From Nitrosomonas eutropha (GTDB lineage Bacteria; Pseudomonadota; Gammaproteobacteria; Burkholderiales; Nitrosomonadaceae): DNA of 27,771 bases. Under the pieces are notes generated by a model that was not told the origin of the DNA, searched no databases, and saw only the letters and a list, made by a program, of their open reading frames with translations. Positions 17,757-27,723 of the stretch are shown here, piece by piece. The translations under genes were made by a program, and so were the position numbers. Position 1 is the stretch's first letter. Each line of letters starts with the position of its first letter. The DNA lies in assembly GCA_014584635.1 (NCBI GenBank), contig JACTML010000027.1:1-27771 (forward strand), given 5' to 3'.

Positions 17757-19404
17757 GCATCATCTCCAGTTTCATTTTTTCCGGTGCAAACAGTGCCTCA
17801 CCAGTTCGATTGGGTCCGAATCGCAGTATCATGACTAATAAATGACCCACAAAAACCATGTGGCCCAGCCACATCAGACCGCCTCCTATACTGCGCCATT
17901 CCAGATATGGAATGGTCACGCGTACTGATTCCATGAATTCACGTGTGGCGTCCAGCATGGCAAGCCCTTGTAACCAGCCGCCCCAGGACAGAAAAACAAA
18001 ATAAATCATGATGCCGATAGAGGCGAGCCAGAAATGCAGTGAAATCAATTTGGGGTAAGGCCATTCCCAGTGCAGTACGCGGGGCATCATAAAATAGACT
18101 GCTCCGAAGAGAACCATGGAAACAAAACCATAGGCACCGAGGTGAGCGTGCGCCACCGTAAAGTGTGTAAAGTGTGCGACCTGCTGAATGCTGCGCAGGG
18201 ATTCAAACGATCCCTGCAATGATGACAGCAGGTACATGAAGCCACCAAACATCATGAACCGCAGCGTGGGGGAGTAAAGTGCCAACCGCATGCGGCCCCA
18301 CATGGTGCCTGCCATATTGATGGAGAATGCAGCCACTGGGATGATCATCATCATGCTTTGCACGATGGAGAGTGTAATCAGCCATCCCGGTACCGGGCCG
18401 CCAACCAGATGATGACCGCCTACCTGCGCATAGAAAAATGCCAATGTCCAGAAGCCCAGCAGGGAAAGATTGTAGGAACGTACACGTCGTCCGATTGTTT
18501 TAGGCAGGAAATAGTAGATTGCGCCCAGGGCGACCGGAGTAAACCAGAGGCCCAGAACATTATGTCCGTACCACCAGTTGGTCATCGCTTGCTGTACACC
18601 GAAATGAACCCCCGGCAGTTTGGCAACAGTAAACAGTAGCGTAATCCACAACAGAGCTGCAATGTGGTACCACACGCTGACATAGAGTTCATGAGCTTTA
18701 CGGTGGAGCAGGGTATAAAACACCGAACCAATAATGCAGATCATGCCTGCCTGGATAAACAGGCCAATTTGCCACGGAATTTCCAGATATTCCATGCCAT
18801 CGCTCCAGCCGGCGCCAATAGCACCAATCGAGCTGGCAATGCCGACATTAATAAATGAACCGCCCAGCATCACCCATAAAGGCCCTTTCAGAGGCGTGCG
18901 CAGCAGACGTGGCAGTAACCAGACGATGATGCCCAGCTCAACATTGGTAATCCAGCCGTAGAGTACAGCAATGATATGTACCGTTCGCATCCGGCCAAAA
19001 GTCATCCAGGCATCAGATACTATCCAGTCTGGCCAGTGCAATTTAAGCGATGAAACCAGGCCGGCGGTGGCGCCCAGTATCAGCCACATGCAGCCAAAGG
19101 CAATAAACATGAAAACTGGAAAGGCGGATGAGCGGTCTGCGGCAATACGATCTTCTATTTCTTCCGGATCTTCTGCCTGTGGTTCTCCCTGATGGGATGC
19201 GCTTATCGCTTCCTGCAGGCGTTTTGCAGCATCTTTATCCAGAGCCGGATCATCAGCTTTACCGATTTCTCCGGGAGCGAAAATTGTGGAGGCAGCTCGC
19301 GGATTTTCGAATAATAACCCTTTGCGCAGCGACCAGATAAATGCGAGCAAGCCGATAAGTGATAATAAGAAGGCTGCCAGCAGGCTGAGTAATGCACTAT
19401 CCAT
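17746..19404 (-). CDS. ccoN: cbb3-type cytochrome c oxidase subunit I with CcoS-like N-terminal extension
   Basis: This is the catalytic heme-copper subunit, reducing O2 at a heme b3-CuB centre. Key residues: H143 (RTVHIIAV, low-spin heme b), H281 (WWYGHN), H331 and H332 for CuB, and H419/H421 (VAHAHLG) for the hemes. Y325 lies 44 residues after H281 and six before H331, the same spacing as the cross-linked tyrosine of Pseudomonas stutzeri cbb3. This argues for an oxygen reductase and against a NorB-type NO reductase. At 552 aa it exceeds the usual 470-480. Residues 1-90 are extra: a membrane segment, then WSLRKGLLFENPRAASTIF, which resembles CcoS (W-x-x-R-x-G-x-F-D-D/E-L), followed by an acidic linker. 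A GGAG lies upstream of the ATG. It is the first gene of the cluster. Confidence 0.93.
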   Translation of the reverse strand: MDSALLSLLAAFLLSLIGLLAFIWSLRKGLLFENPRAASTIFAPGEIGKADDPALDKDAAKRLQEAISASHQGEPQAEDPEEIEDRIAADRSSAFPVFMFIAFGCMWLILGATAGLVSSLKLHWPDWIVSDAWMTFGRMRTVHIIAVLYGWITNVELGIIVWLLPRLLRTPLKGPLWVMLGGSFINVGIASSIGAIGAGWSDGMEYLEIPWQIGLFIQAGMICIIGSVFYTLLHRKAHELYVSVWYHIAALLWITLLFTVAKLPGVHFGVQQAMTNWWYGHNVLGLWFTPVALGAIYYFLPKTIGRRVRSYNLSLLGFWTLAFFYAQVGGHHLVGGPVPGWLITLSIVQSMMMIIPVAAFSINMAGTMWGRMRLALYSPTLRFMMFGGFMYLLSSLQGSFESLRSIQQVAHFTHFTVAHAHLGAYGFVSMVLFGAVYFMMPRVLHWEWPYPKLISLHFWLASIGIMIYFVFLSWGGWLQGLAMLDATREFMESVRVTIPYLEWRSIGGGLMWLGHMVFVGHLLVMILRFGPNRTGEALFAPEKMKLEMMHGK

Positions 19405-19553
19405 GTTGGGTTTTCTCCAGTTCGTGTTGTGATGAATCAGCTAATAGCGCTATATAACTGCTTTTCCACGACACAATAGCCGCTTGCTGAGGAATTTAAA
19501 ACTTGGAAGAACGTTTGAACTTCAGGTTACTTTGAGTATTTTCTTTATGAGTA

Positions 19554-19567
19554 TTGAAAATTGTCAA
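19554..19567. promoter_or_regulatory. FNR/ANR-like binding site upstream of ccoN
   Basis: TTGAAAATTGTCAA matches the FNR consensus TTGAT-N4-ATCAA at eight of ten fixed positions, with both TTGA/TCAA half-sites and exact spacing. It is 150 bases before the ccoN start. cbb3 oxidases are commonly induced under low oxygen by FNR-type regulators, so the position makes sense. Confidence 0.45.
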
Positions 19568-19682
19568 GTTTTTATTGCGTCAGGTGTTCGTTTGAGTACT
19601 GTTTCCAGGTTTGTTTTATTTGATTGCGGGAAGAGGAGGGGCAGTAAAGATGGGGTGTCAGCAGGTTTTTAATAAATGAAGA

Positions 19683-19733
19683 AATGCCCCATGATGCTGG
19701 CCAGCGAAAATGCTAACCAGATCGTGAGGCATT
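19683..19733 (-). terminator. putative terminator after fba
   Basis: AATGCC (19683-19688) pairs with GGCATT (19728-19733), with an inner CTGG/CCAG pairing, just beyond the fba stop. On the minus strand it is followed by a T-rich stretch (CATTTCTTCATTTATT). The loop is long, so confidence is moderate. Confidence 0.45.
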
Positions 19734-19743
19734 AATTTTCAGG

Positions 19744-20808
19744 CTATTTTACGATTGCTTTCAATTCGCCACTCAGATAGCGATTGGCCATGGTTTCCAG
19801 TGAAACCGGTTTTATTTTTCCTGCCCAACCTGCAGAGCCAAAGGCCTCAAAGCGTGACTTGCAAATATCTTTGGCAGCAGCAGTAGCATCTTTCAGGAAC
19901 TTGCGCGGATCGAATTCACTTTTGTTTTTGACCAGATGGCGACGGATCGCGCCTGTCATGGCCAGACGGATATCCGTATCGATATTTACCTTGCGCACGC
20001 CATACTTGATGCCCTGCTGAATTTCCTCTACTGGCACCCCGTAGGTTTCTTTCATTTCACCGCCATATTCGCGGATGATTTCCAGCCATTCCTGAGGAAC
20101 AGAGCTGGATCCGTGCATAACCAGATGCGTATTGGGGATCCTCTGGTGAATTTCCTTGATTCGCTCAATAGCGAGAATGTCACCCGTTGGCTTGCGAGTG
20201 AACTTGTACGCGCCGTGAGAGGTGCCAATTGCAATGGCCAGTGCATCTACACCGGTTTTGCTGACAAAATTTGCTGCTTCTTCAGGATCGGTCAGCAGCT
20301 GGTCATGTGAAAGCTGACCTACTGCACCATGACCATCTTCGGCTTCTCCCTGGCCAGATTCCAGAGATCCCAGACAGCCCAGCTCGCCTTCTACGGAAAC
20401 GCCCACTGCGTGTGCCATTTCAACTACTTTGGAGGTGACGTTTACGTTATATTCAAATGATGAAGGGGTTTTTCCATCTTCTTTAAGCGATCCATCCATC
20501 ATTACGCTGGAAAAACCGCTGCGGATAGCGTTAATACATACTGCGGGAGAAGCGCCATGATCCTGGTGCATGACAACAGGAATATGCGGATAGGCTTCAA
20601 CTGCTGCTGCAATCAGATGGCGCAGAAATGCCTCACCAGCATATTTGCGCGCTCCAGCTGATCCTTGCATGATGACCGGGCTGTCACATTCATCAGCCGC
20701 TTGCATAATTGCGTGGATTTGCTCAAGATTGTTGACATTAAAAGCCGGAAGCCCATATCCGTTTTCAGCGGCGTGATCCAGTAACTGGCGTAGTGATACA
20801 AGTGCCAT
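19744..20808 (-). CDS. fba: class II fructose-1,6-bisphosphate aldolase
   Basis: This zinc enzyme joins dihydroxyacetone phosphate with glyceraldehyde-3-phosphate (or erythrose-4-phosphate in the Calvin cycle). At 354 aa it fits the class IIB group common in autotrophs. D83 and H84 (MHQDHG), H198 (GTSHGAY) and H232 (VMHGSSSVP) are the expected catalytic and zinc ligands. NIDTDIRLA near residue 280 is the phosphate-binding loop. A strong ribosome site (AAAGGAG) precedes the ATG. It is the last gene of the carbon-metabolism run, 155 bases after pyk, so it may have its own promoter. Confidence 0.95.
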   Translation of the reverse strand: MALVSLRQLLDHAAENGYGLPAFNVNNLEQIHAIMQAADECDSPVIMQGSAGARKYAGEAFLRHLIAAAVEAYPHIPVVMHQDHGASPAVCINAIRSGFSSVMMDGSLKEDGKTPSSFEYNVNVTSKVVEMAHAVGVSVEGELGCLGSLESGQGEAEDGHGAVGQLSHDQLLTDPEEAANFVSKTGVDALAIAIGTSHGAYKFTRKPTGDILAIERIKEIHQRIPNTHLVMHGSSSVPQEWLEIIREYGGEMKETYGVPVEEIQQGIKYGVRKVNIDTDIRLAMTGAIRRHLVKNKSEFDPRKFLKDATAAAKDICKSRFEAFGSAGWAGKIKPVSLETMANRYLSGELKAIVK

Positions 20809-20916
20809 TCAAGTCTCCTTTATATAAATTAATATGTTGATTTCTCTGATAAAAAATATTCTACGAAAATAAAACAGGGTAAAAATCATAAACCTGCTGA
20901 TTATAAGTTACTTTAT

Positions 20917-20948
20917 TGCCGGTGATCGATCTGATCGCTATCCCGGCA
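20917..20948 (-). terminator. weak hairpin between pyk and fba
   Basis: TGCCGG (20917-20922) pairs with CCGGCA (20943-20948), with an inner GATC/GATC pairing. It lies between the fba start and the pyk stop, downstream of pyk in transcription. It could be an attenuator or pyk terminator. The following bases (AATAAAG) are not a good U tract. Confidence 0.35.
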
Positions 20949-20963
20949 GTGCTGTTTGTTCTT

Positions 20964-22430
20964 TTATAGATTCGACGGACCGGATTCTTTTTGTGCGGCT
21001 GTCCTCGAACTGCCCACTCTGACAAGTTTCATGGTGTTTGTTCCTCCAGATTTGCCGACCGGCTCACCAATTGTCATGATGATTAAATCCTCGTTCCGAA
21101 TGGCGCCACGTCTGAGCAATTCATCTTCTGCCATGCCAAGAATGATTTCCGGATCGCACAATCCCTGTCCGAATTTTATGGGATAAACTCCGCGAAAAAG
21201 AGTAACTTTGCTCAGCGTATCTTCCTGCGGACTGAGGGCAAAGATCGGAACTTTTGAGCTCCTGCGAGACATGAACAGCGCAGTTACACCACTTTGTGTC
21301 AGTGCGGCGATAGCTCTGATTTTAAGTGATCCGGCTGTGTACATGGTCGCTCTTGCGATAGCATCTTCGATACTGACAGGTTGCGTATCCGGGGAACGGC
21401 GAAAACTCAGATTAACTGTGTATTCCTTTTCTGCTTCCAGGCAAACCCTTGCCATAGCTGCGACTGCTTCTACCGGATATTGTCCTGCAGCTGATTCAGC
21501 AGAAAGCATGACAGCATCTGTACCATCCAGTACTGCGTTTGCAACGTCAGATACTTCTGCGCGCGTAGGAATGGGACTGGATATCATTGATTCCATCATC
21601 TGCGTGGCAGTAATTACCAGTTTATTGGCTTCCCGTGCAGATCGTATCATTCGCTTTTGCAAAGCGGGAACAGCTGCATCACCCACTTCAACAGCCAGAT
21701 CGCCGCGTGCGACCATAATCGCGTCAGAGGCACTCAGAATATCATCCAGCGCCAAAATAGCTTCTGAACGCTCTATTTTTGCCATGATTAAGCTATGGCC
21801 CTGAGCTTCCTGCATGAGTGCGCGTGCCCGTCTGATATCTTCCCCCGAGCGAGGGAACGATACAGCAAGGTAGTCTGCCCGCAGAATCGCTGCCGTTTTT
21901 ATATCCTGCAGATCTTTTGCTGTCAGTGCAGGAGCGCTTAGTCCGCCGCCTTTCCGGTTAATCCCTTTATTGTTGGAGAGCACGCCTCCCTGCACAACCT
22001 CACAGTAAATTTCACTTTCTCTGACCTTGGTAACGGTCAAAACGATACGACCATCATCCAGCAGAAGAATAGCTCCTGCTTCAACATCATTGGGCAGCTC
22101 CCGATAATCCAGCCCAACCCGTTCCTGGTTGCCCACGTCACACTCTGCATCGAGAATAAACTCATCCCCGGCTTTCAGAGTAATCTTTCCCTGGGCAAAT
22201 TTGCCAATACGAATTTTGGGCCCTTGCAGGTCAGCCAGTATGCCGACTGTACGGCCAAGCGAATGGGCAAGTGAGCGAACTAGCTCAACGGATGCAATAT
22301 GTTCATCTTTTGTCCCGTGTGAGAAATTGATACGCACAACATCGATACCGGCTTCTATCATTTGTCCCAGGATATCAGGACTGCTGGAAGCCGGCCCCAG
22401 TGTTGCCACAATTTTTGTTCTTCGCATCAT
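20964..22430 (-). CDS. pyk: pyruvate kinase
   Basis: Pyruvate kinase converts phosphoenolpyruvate and ADP to pyruvate and ATP. It is 488 aa. The N-terminus RRTKIVATLGPASSSP and RINFSHGTKDEH are family signatures. LIMAKIERSEA carries the catalytic lysine, IMVARGDLAVEVG the metal and phosphate site, and TATQMMESMI follows. Two adjacent ATGs could start it. Transcription direction and a 34-base gap to pgk indicate co-expression. In an autotroph it links Calvin-cycle 3-phosphoglycerate to pyruvate for biosynthesis. Confidence 0.96.
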   Translation of the reverse strand: MMRRTKIVATLGPASSSPDILGQMIEAGIDVVRINFSHGTKDEHIASVELVRSLAHSLGRTVGILADLQGPKIRIGKFAQGKITLKAGDEFILDAECDVGNQERVGLDYRELPNDVEAGAILLLDDGRIVLTVTKVRESEIYCEVVQGGVLSNNKGINRKGGGLSAPALTAKDLQDIKTAAILRADYLAVSFPRSGEDIRRARALMQEAQGHSLIMAKIERSEAILALDDILSASDAIMVARGDLAVEVGDAAVPALQKRMIRSAREANKLVITATQMMESMISSPIPTRAEVSDVANAVLDGTDAVMLSAESAAGQYPVEAVAAMARVCLEAEKEYTVNLSFRRSPDTQPVSIEDAIARATMYTAGSLKIRAIAALTQSGVTALFMSRRSSKVPIFALSPQEDTLSKVTLFRGVYPIKFGQGLCDPEIILGMAEDELLRRGAIRNEDLIIMTIGEPVGKSGGTNTMKLVRVGSSRTAAQKESGPSNL

Positions 22431-22464
22431 TTCCGGAGTTCCTGGAAGAAAAATTTCTCAGATT

Positions 22465-23643
22465 TCACTGTGCACGCTGTTCCAGTATCTCGACAGCAGG
22501 CAGTTTTTTTCCTTCCAGAAATTCCAGGAATGCTCCTCCGGCGGTAGATATGTATGAAACCTTATCGTAGATATCGTATTTTTGGATGGCAGCTATTGTA
22601 TCGCCACCGCCGGCCAGGGTGAACGCACTGGTTTCGGCGATTGCTTTGGCAATTGCATGTGTTCCTTCTCCGAACTGGTCAAATTCAAATACGCCAACCG
22701 GGCCGTTCCAGACAACTGTACCTGCTTTCATGATGATATCAACCAGCTCTTGAGCACTTCTGGGGCCAATATCGAAGATCATGTCGTCGTCAGAGACAGC
22801 ATTTGCTTCTTTCAGGATCGCGGGTTCATCAGCGGCAAATTTCTTTCCAACAACGACGTCAACCGCAATGGGAATCGTTGCATTACGCTGATTCATTTTT
22901 TCCATCAGGGATTTTGCTACAGGTACCAGTTCATCCTCGCATAGGGATTTTCCAACATTGTTGCCGGCTGCTTTGAGAAAAGTATTGGCAATTCCGCCAC
23001 CCACTACAAGCTGATCAACTTTTTCAGTCAGTGATTCCAGAACGGTCAGTTTGGTAGAAACTTTGGATCCTCCGACAATTGCCACTAACGGGCGCGCAGG
23101 TTGATGCAGGGCTTTGGTTAAAGCATCCAGTTCTTCGGTAAGTAAAATACCGGCACAGGCAACTGGTGCGTATTTGGCTATCCCGTGTGTTGAGGCTTCT
23201 GCGCGATGTGCTGTGCCAAAAGCATCCATAACGAACACATCACACAGGTTGGCGTATTTTTTTGCAGTTTCTTCAAGATTTTTTTTCTCACCTTTGTTAA
23301 TTCTGCAATTTTCCAGAATTACCAGTTCTCCGGGAGCAACTTCAAATCCACCATTAACCCAGTCCTTAATCAATCGGACTGTTTTTCCCAATCGCCGGCT
23401 GATATCATCGGCAACCGGTTGCAGAGAGTTTTCCGCAGTCCAAACGCCTTCTTCCGGACGTCCCAGGTGAGAAGTCACCATGACTCTTGCTCCCTGCTTC
23501 AGGCAGTGATTGATAGTTGCCATTGACGCAGTAATGCGGGCGTCTGAAGTCACCTTACCTTCCTTCACGGGAACATTCAGATCAGCACGGATAAAAACAC
23601 GTTTATTATTCAGATCTAGATCGACAAGTTTAATAACTGACAC
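22465..23643 (-). CDS. pgk: phosphoglycerate kinase
   Basis: This enzyme interconverts 3-phosphoglycerate and 1,3-bisphosphoglycerate, in glycolysis and in the Calvin cycle. It is 392 aa. Signatures: [14 protein letters not shown] (substrate site), [33 protein letters not shown] and [10 protein letters not shown] (nucleotide site). The start codon is GTG, preceded by GGAG at good spacing, and no alternative ATG lies nearby. Upstream is a 309-base gap carrying the gap terminator, so pgk probably begins a second transcript that includes pyk. Confidence 0.96.
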   Translation of the reverse strand: MSVIKLVDLDLNNKRVFIRADLNVPVKEGKVTSDARITASMATINHCLKQGARVMVTSHLGRPEEGVWTAENSLQPVADDISRRLGKTVRLIKDWVNGGFEVAPGELVILENCRINKGEKKNLEETAKKYANLCDVFVMDAFGTAHRAEASTHGIAKYAPVACAGILLTEELDALTKALHQPARPLVAIVGGSKVSTKLTVLESLTEKVDQLVVGGGIANTFLKAAGNNVGKSLCEDELVPVAKSLMEKMNQRNATIPIAVDVVVGKKFAADEPAILKEANAVSDDDMIFDIGPRSAQELVDIIMKAGTVVWNGPVGVFEFDQFGEGTHAIAKAIAETSAFTLAGGGDTIAAIQKYDIYDKVSYISTAGGAFLEFLEGKKLPAVEILEQRAQ

Positions 23644-23952
23644 ATTGGCTCCATATTTAATTGGCTTACAGATTTACAAGATAATCAGGTAGAAACCGAT
23701 TTGTTGCTCAATTAAGAAAAATAATAAGGGTATAGATCCGTCTGCTTGAGGAGAAGAGCTGTTTAAATTGATTCTCTTATTGAGTTACAGGTTGATTTAT
23801 CTGTGATTTAGCCAGGTTTTGGACAAGAAATTTTCTGTTTACTGAAGCAAGAAAGCTGTAATCAGTAAGATAAACTGATTACAGCATAGCTTTCAGGGTG
23901 AAAATATACGGGTACCAGGATGGTTGTTTATTCCGCAGAATATGCCCTAGTC
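23644..23952. other. intergenic region between pgk and gap
   Basis: This 309-base AT-rich gap carries the gap terminator (23855-23885). The remaining ~200 bases presumably hold the pgk promoter. A TTGAGC (minus strand, near 23705-23710) with GATTAT about 19 bases on is a possible but weak -35/-10 pair. No gene is seen. Confidence 0.4.
23855..23885 (-). terminator. rho-independent terminator after gap
   Basis: A perfect 12-bp stem (GCTGTAATCAGT / ACTGATTACAGC) closes on a seven-base loop. On the minus strand it is followed by TTTCTTGCTT, a usable U tract. It sits 67 bases after the gap stop codon and separates tkt-gap from pgk-pyk-fba. Confidence 0.8.
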
Positions 23953-24978
<1,026 letters not shown>

Positions 24979-25021
24979 TTACTAAAAAACCGTTTTCAGA
25001 TAAGAAGAGATCTTTCTGCAC

Positions 25022-27040
25022 TTATATGATTCTTTTTACTGCGCTTACAACGTTCTCAACAGTAAAACCGAAATATTCGAATAATTTTTCTGCCGGAGCT
25101 GATTCTCCGAATTTATCAATTCCAATTACTTCCCCTTCGAGCCCAACGTATTTGCGCCAAAAATCAGAGACACCCGCTTCAATCGCTATACGCTTGATTC
25201 CTTTGGGTAAAACTTTCTCCTGATACACTTGTTCCTGCTTGTCAAAAATATTGGTGTTCGGCATTGATACAACACGCACTGCAATACCCTCTTCAGCCAG
25301 AGTTTTTTGTGCGTCCATCGCAAGCCCAACTTCGGATCCTGTCGCAATAATAACAACCTGCGGATTTCCGTTATTCGCTTCAGAAAGGATATATCCTCCT
25401 TTCTTGATCAGGCTGATTGTTGCCGCATCACGCTTTTGGAAAGGAAGATTTTGACGGCTGAATATGAGTGATGTGGGGCCTTCCCTGCGCTCTATGGCAG
25501 CTATCCATGAAATAACAGATTCGACTGTGTCACATGGTCGCCATACTTCCATATTGGGTATCATGCGCAGCGTGGCAGTTTGTTCAACCGGCTGATGGGT
25601 GGGGCCATCTTCTCCCAATCCGATTGAATCATGTGTAAATACAAAAATATTGCGGATTTTCATCAATGCAGCCATGCGTAGAGCGTTGCGTGCATATTCT
25701 GAAAACATCAGAAAGGTTCCGCCATAGGGGATGATCCCGCCATGCAATGACAGACCGCTCATGATTGCGCTCATGCCGAATTCCCGTACACCATAGTGAA
25801 TGTAGTTTCCGGCAGTATTTCCGCTGATTGCTTTAGATCCGGACCACATTGTGAGGTTTGATCCGGCCAGATCTGCTGAGCCTCCGATCAGTTCGGGGAG
25901 CACCGGTGCCAGTGCTTCAATTGAATTTTGCGATGCTTTTCTGGTGGCGATATTTTCTTCTCTGGCGTTGATTTGGCTGATCACTCCTTCGAGGTGATCG
26001 ATCCAGTTGGTTGGTAATTCCCCGGCCATGCGACGCGTAAATTCTGCAGCCTCGGCAGGGTATTTTTTGCTGTATTCAGCAAACATGGTATTCCAGTCAG
26101 ATTCCAGTTTCTGTCCTTTGGTGCGAGCATCCCACGCATCGTAAACTTCTTGCGGAATTTCAAACGGGAGATAGTTCCAGCCGATGTGAGGACGAGCGGC
26201 AGCAATTTCATCCTTTCCGAGTGCTGCCCCGTGAATGGAGCTAGTATTGGCTTTATTGGGTGAGCCCATTCCAATTACTGTTTTGCAGCATATCAGCGTA
26301 GGTTTGTCCTGTACTTTTTTGGAGGCCTCAATGGCAGCCTGTATTGCCACAGGATCATGTCCGTTAACATGCGGAACAACGTGCCAGCCATAAGACTCGA
26401 AGCGCTTGGGTGTGTCGTCTGTGAACCATCCTTCGACATGCCCATCTATGGAAATACCATTGTTATCATAGAAGCAGATCAGCTTCCCTAGCTGCATTGT
26501 TCCGGCCAGTGAGCAGGCTTCATGGGAGATGCCTTCCATCAGACAGCCATCTCCCAGGAATACGTAGGTATGGTGATCAACTATCGGATAATAGGGACGA
26601 TTAAATTCTTCAGCCAGAATTTTTTCTGCCAGTGCCATTCCGACAGCGTTGGTGATGCCTTGCCCTAACGGTCCTGTTGTTGTTTCAACCCCCGGGGTAT
26701 AGCCGTATTCAGGATGTCCGGGAGTTTTTGAGTGCAGTTGCCGGAAATTTTTTATGTCCTCAATCGACAGATCGTAACCGGTAAGGTGAAGTAGTGCGTA
26801 CAACAGCATGGATCCGTGGCCATTTGATAATACGAAGCGATCGCGATCCGCCCATTTGGGATTTGCCGGATTGTGACGCATATGATGAATCCACAATACC
26901 TCTGCAATTTCCGCCATACCCATTGGCATGCCTGGGTGACCGGAATTGGCTTTCTGGACAGCATCCATAGCCAGGGCCCGAATTGCGCTGGTCAAGTTAT
27001 TAAATACTGGTGCACCAAAATCGTTAAATGCTTCCTTCAT
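25022..27040 (-). CDS. tkt: transketolase
   Basis: This thiamine-diphosphate enzyme transfers two-carbon ketol units in the Calvin and pentose-phosphate cycles. It is 672 aa. The N-terminus includes [14 protein letters not shown]. The ThDP motif runs from G163-D-G (LGDGCLMEG) to N193-N194 ([10 protein letters not shown]). The pyrimidine-domain block [22 protein letters not shown] is also complete. GAGGA precedes the ATG. It is first in the tkt-gap-pgk-pyk-fba series, an order common in autotrophic beta- and gammaproteobacteria. Confidence 0.97.
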   Translation of the reverse strand: MKEAFNDFGAPVFNNLTSAIRALAMDAVQKANSGHPGMPMGMAEIAEVLWIHHMRHNPANPKWADRDRFVLSNGHGSMLLYALLHLTGYDLSIEDIKNFRQLHSKTPGHPEYGYTPGVETTTGPLGQGITNAVGMALAEKILAEEFNRPYYPIVDHHTYVFLGDGCLMEGISHEACSLAGTMQLGKLICFYDNNGISIDGHVEGWFTDDTPKRFESYGWHVVPHVNGHDPVAIQAAIEASKKVQDKPTLICCKTVIGMGSPNKANTSSIHGAALGKDEIAAARPHIGWNYLPFEIPQEVYDAWDARTKGQKLESDWNTMFAEYSKKYPAEAAEFTRRMAGELPTNWIDHLEGVISQINAREENIATRKASQNSIEALAPVLPELIGGSADLAGSNLTMWSGSKAISGNTAGNYIHYGVREFGMSAIMSGLSLHGGIIPYGGTFLMFSEYARNALRMAALMKIRNIFVFTHDSIGLGEDGPTHQPVEQTATLRMIPNMEVWRPCDTVESVISWIAAIERREGPTSLIFSRQNLPFQKRDAATISLIKKGGYILSEANNGNPQVVIIATGSEVGLAMDAQKTLAEEGIAVRVVSMPNTNIFDKQEQVYQEKVLPKGIKRIAIEAGVSDFWRKYVGLEGEVIGIDKFGESAPAEKLFEYFGFTVENVVSAVKRII

Positions 27041-27128
27041 TTATACGTATCCTCGACTCGATTATTCAAAAACTGCCGCCCGCAATGTGATGCACCACAC
27101 GATGACCAACAAAAACTGGCAAAGGGAA

Positions 27129-27159
27129 ATATTATCTCTTAAGTCCAGACGGTTCACAA
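27129..27159 (-). promoter_or_regulatory. possible tkt promoter
   Basis: On the minus strand TTGTGA (27154-27159) and TAATAT (27129-27134) are separated by 19 bases, about 90 bases upstream of the tkt start. Each box matches the sigma-70 consensus at four positions and the spacer is slightly long. Confidence 0.3.
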
Positions 27160-27280
27160 TATGAGATACAATTTCTCTTGTTTTTTGGCTGTTGATCAGG
27201 TTTTAAGTTAAAGGCCATGGTAAAATAATCAATTGGAAGGTATTATCCCGCTTCTTAATTTTCCGCTGTCTACCATCCAG

Positions 27281-27368
27281 GGAAGAGTGGCCGAGCGGTT
27301 GAAGGCACTGGTCTTGAAAACCAGCAACAGGAAACTGTTCGTGGGTTCGAATCCCACCTCTTCCGCCA
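27281..27368 (+). tRNA. tRNA-Ser (anticodon UGA)
   Basis: An 88-base tRNA with encoded CCA. The acceptor stem pairs GGAAGAG (27281-27287) with CTCTTCC (27358-27364), G is the discriminator, and CCA is at 27366-27368. The anticodon stem CTGGT/ACCAG encloses CTTGAAA with TGA at 27315-27317. The long variable arm (CAACAGGAAACTGTTC region) is typical of class II serine tRNAs, and GTGGGTTCGAATCCCAC is the T arm. It reads UCA and other UCN codons. Confidence 0.97.
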
Positions 27369-27723
27369 TTCACGGTTTTGCGAGGATATCAACGATGATA
27401 TTTCTGGAGTCGTGTTTTTGAATGAATAAATAAGGTGTCGATATGATTTATTCTGACAACACTTGATTTTCCACCGGCTTGATGAGTTATTGGCACTGGA
27501 ATATAAAGGAACCTCTGAAAAACGTTAGCGAGGCAGTCAGTTCAGGGGAAAAGTCAGCGAAGAGGCGAAGCTCGTATGGAATAAATGAGTATTCTGAGCT
27601 GATTTTTAACGCGGAAATGGCGACGCAGATAGTTTGCGGAAATTCCTAAAGCGGTTGTGCAAATATACGTGGTGTCCGAAAAATCAAGACATTGGCTGAT
27701 ATTAAAATGGAGAAAATTTAATA
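27369..27723. other. intergenic region between tRNA-Ser and hpnH
   Basis: There is no gene here. A small hairpin (ATATCA/TGATAT, about 27385-27400) follows the tRNA. A MITE-like segment occupies 27508-27646, and the last 77 bases carry the hpnH ribosome site (TGGAGA). Confidence 0.4.
27508..27646. mobile_element. MITE-like or insertion-sequence end remnant
   Basis: The segment opens with GGAACCTCTGAAAAACG, which resembles the ends of IS5-type elements as I remember them, and closes with GCGGAAATTCC. Only about four terminal bases (GGAA/TTCC) are inverted, so if it is a miniature element the right end has decayed. GCGGAAAT occurs twice inside (27611 and 27636). It contains no transposase. The call rests on resemblance and has not been checked against other copies. 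Confidence 0.3.

Larger units (their letters stand above)
19405..19743. other. intergenic region between ccoN and fba
   Basis: This 339-base AT-rich gap contains an FNR-like palindrome (19554-19567) upstream of ccoN and a hairpin (19683-19733) downstream of fba. Several copies of TGAGTA[TC]T occur around 19531-19600. No gene is apparent. Confidence 0.45.

Noticed and set aside
17746..19404. NO reductase (NorB or sNOR type) instead of an oxidase
   Set aside because: The CuB histidines and helix-VII tyrosine follow cbb3 spacing, the NorB glutamate motif is absent, and CcoO is next to it.
27060..27200. CbbR (LysR-type) operator upstream of tkt
   Set aside because: Some TTA/TAA spacing is present, but no convincing T-N11-A dyad pair could be defined by eye.
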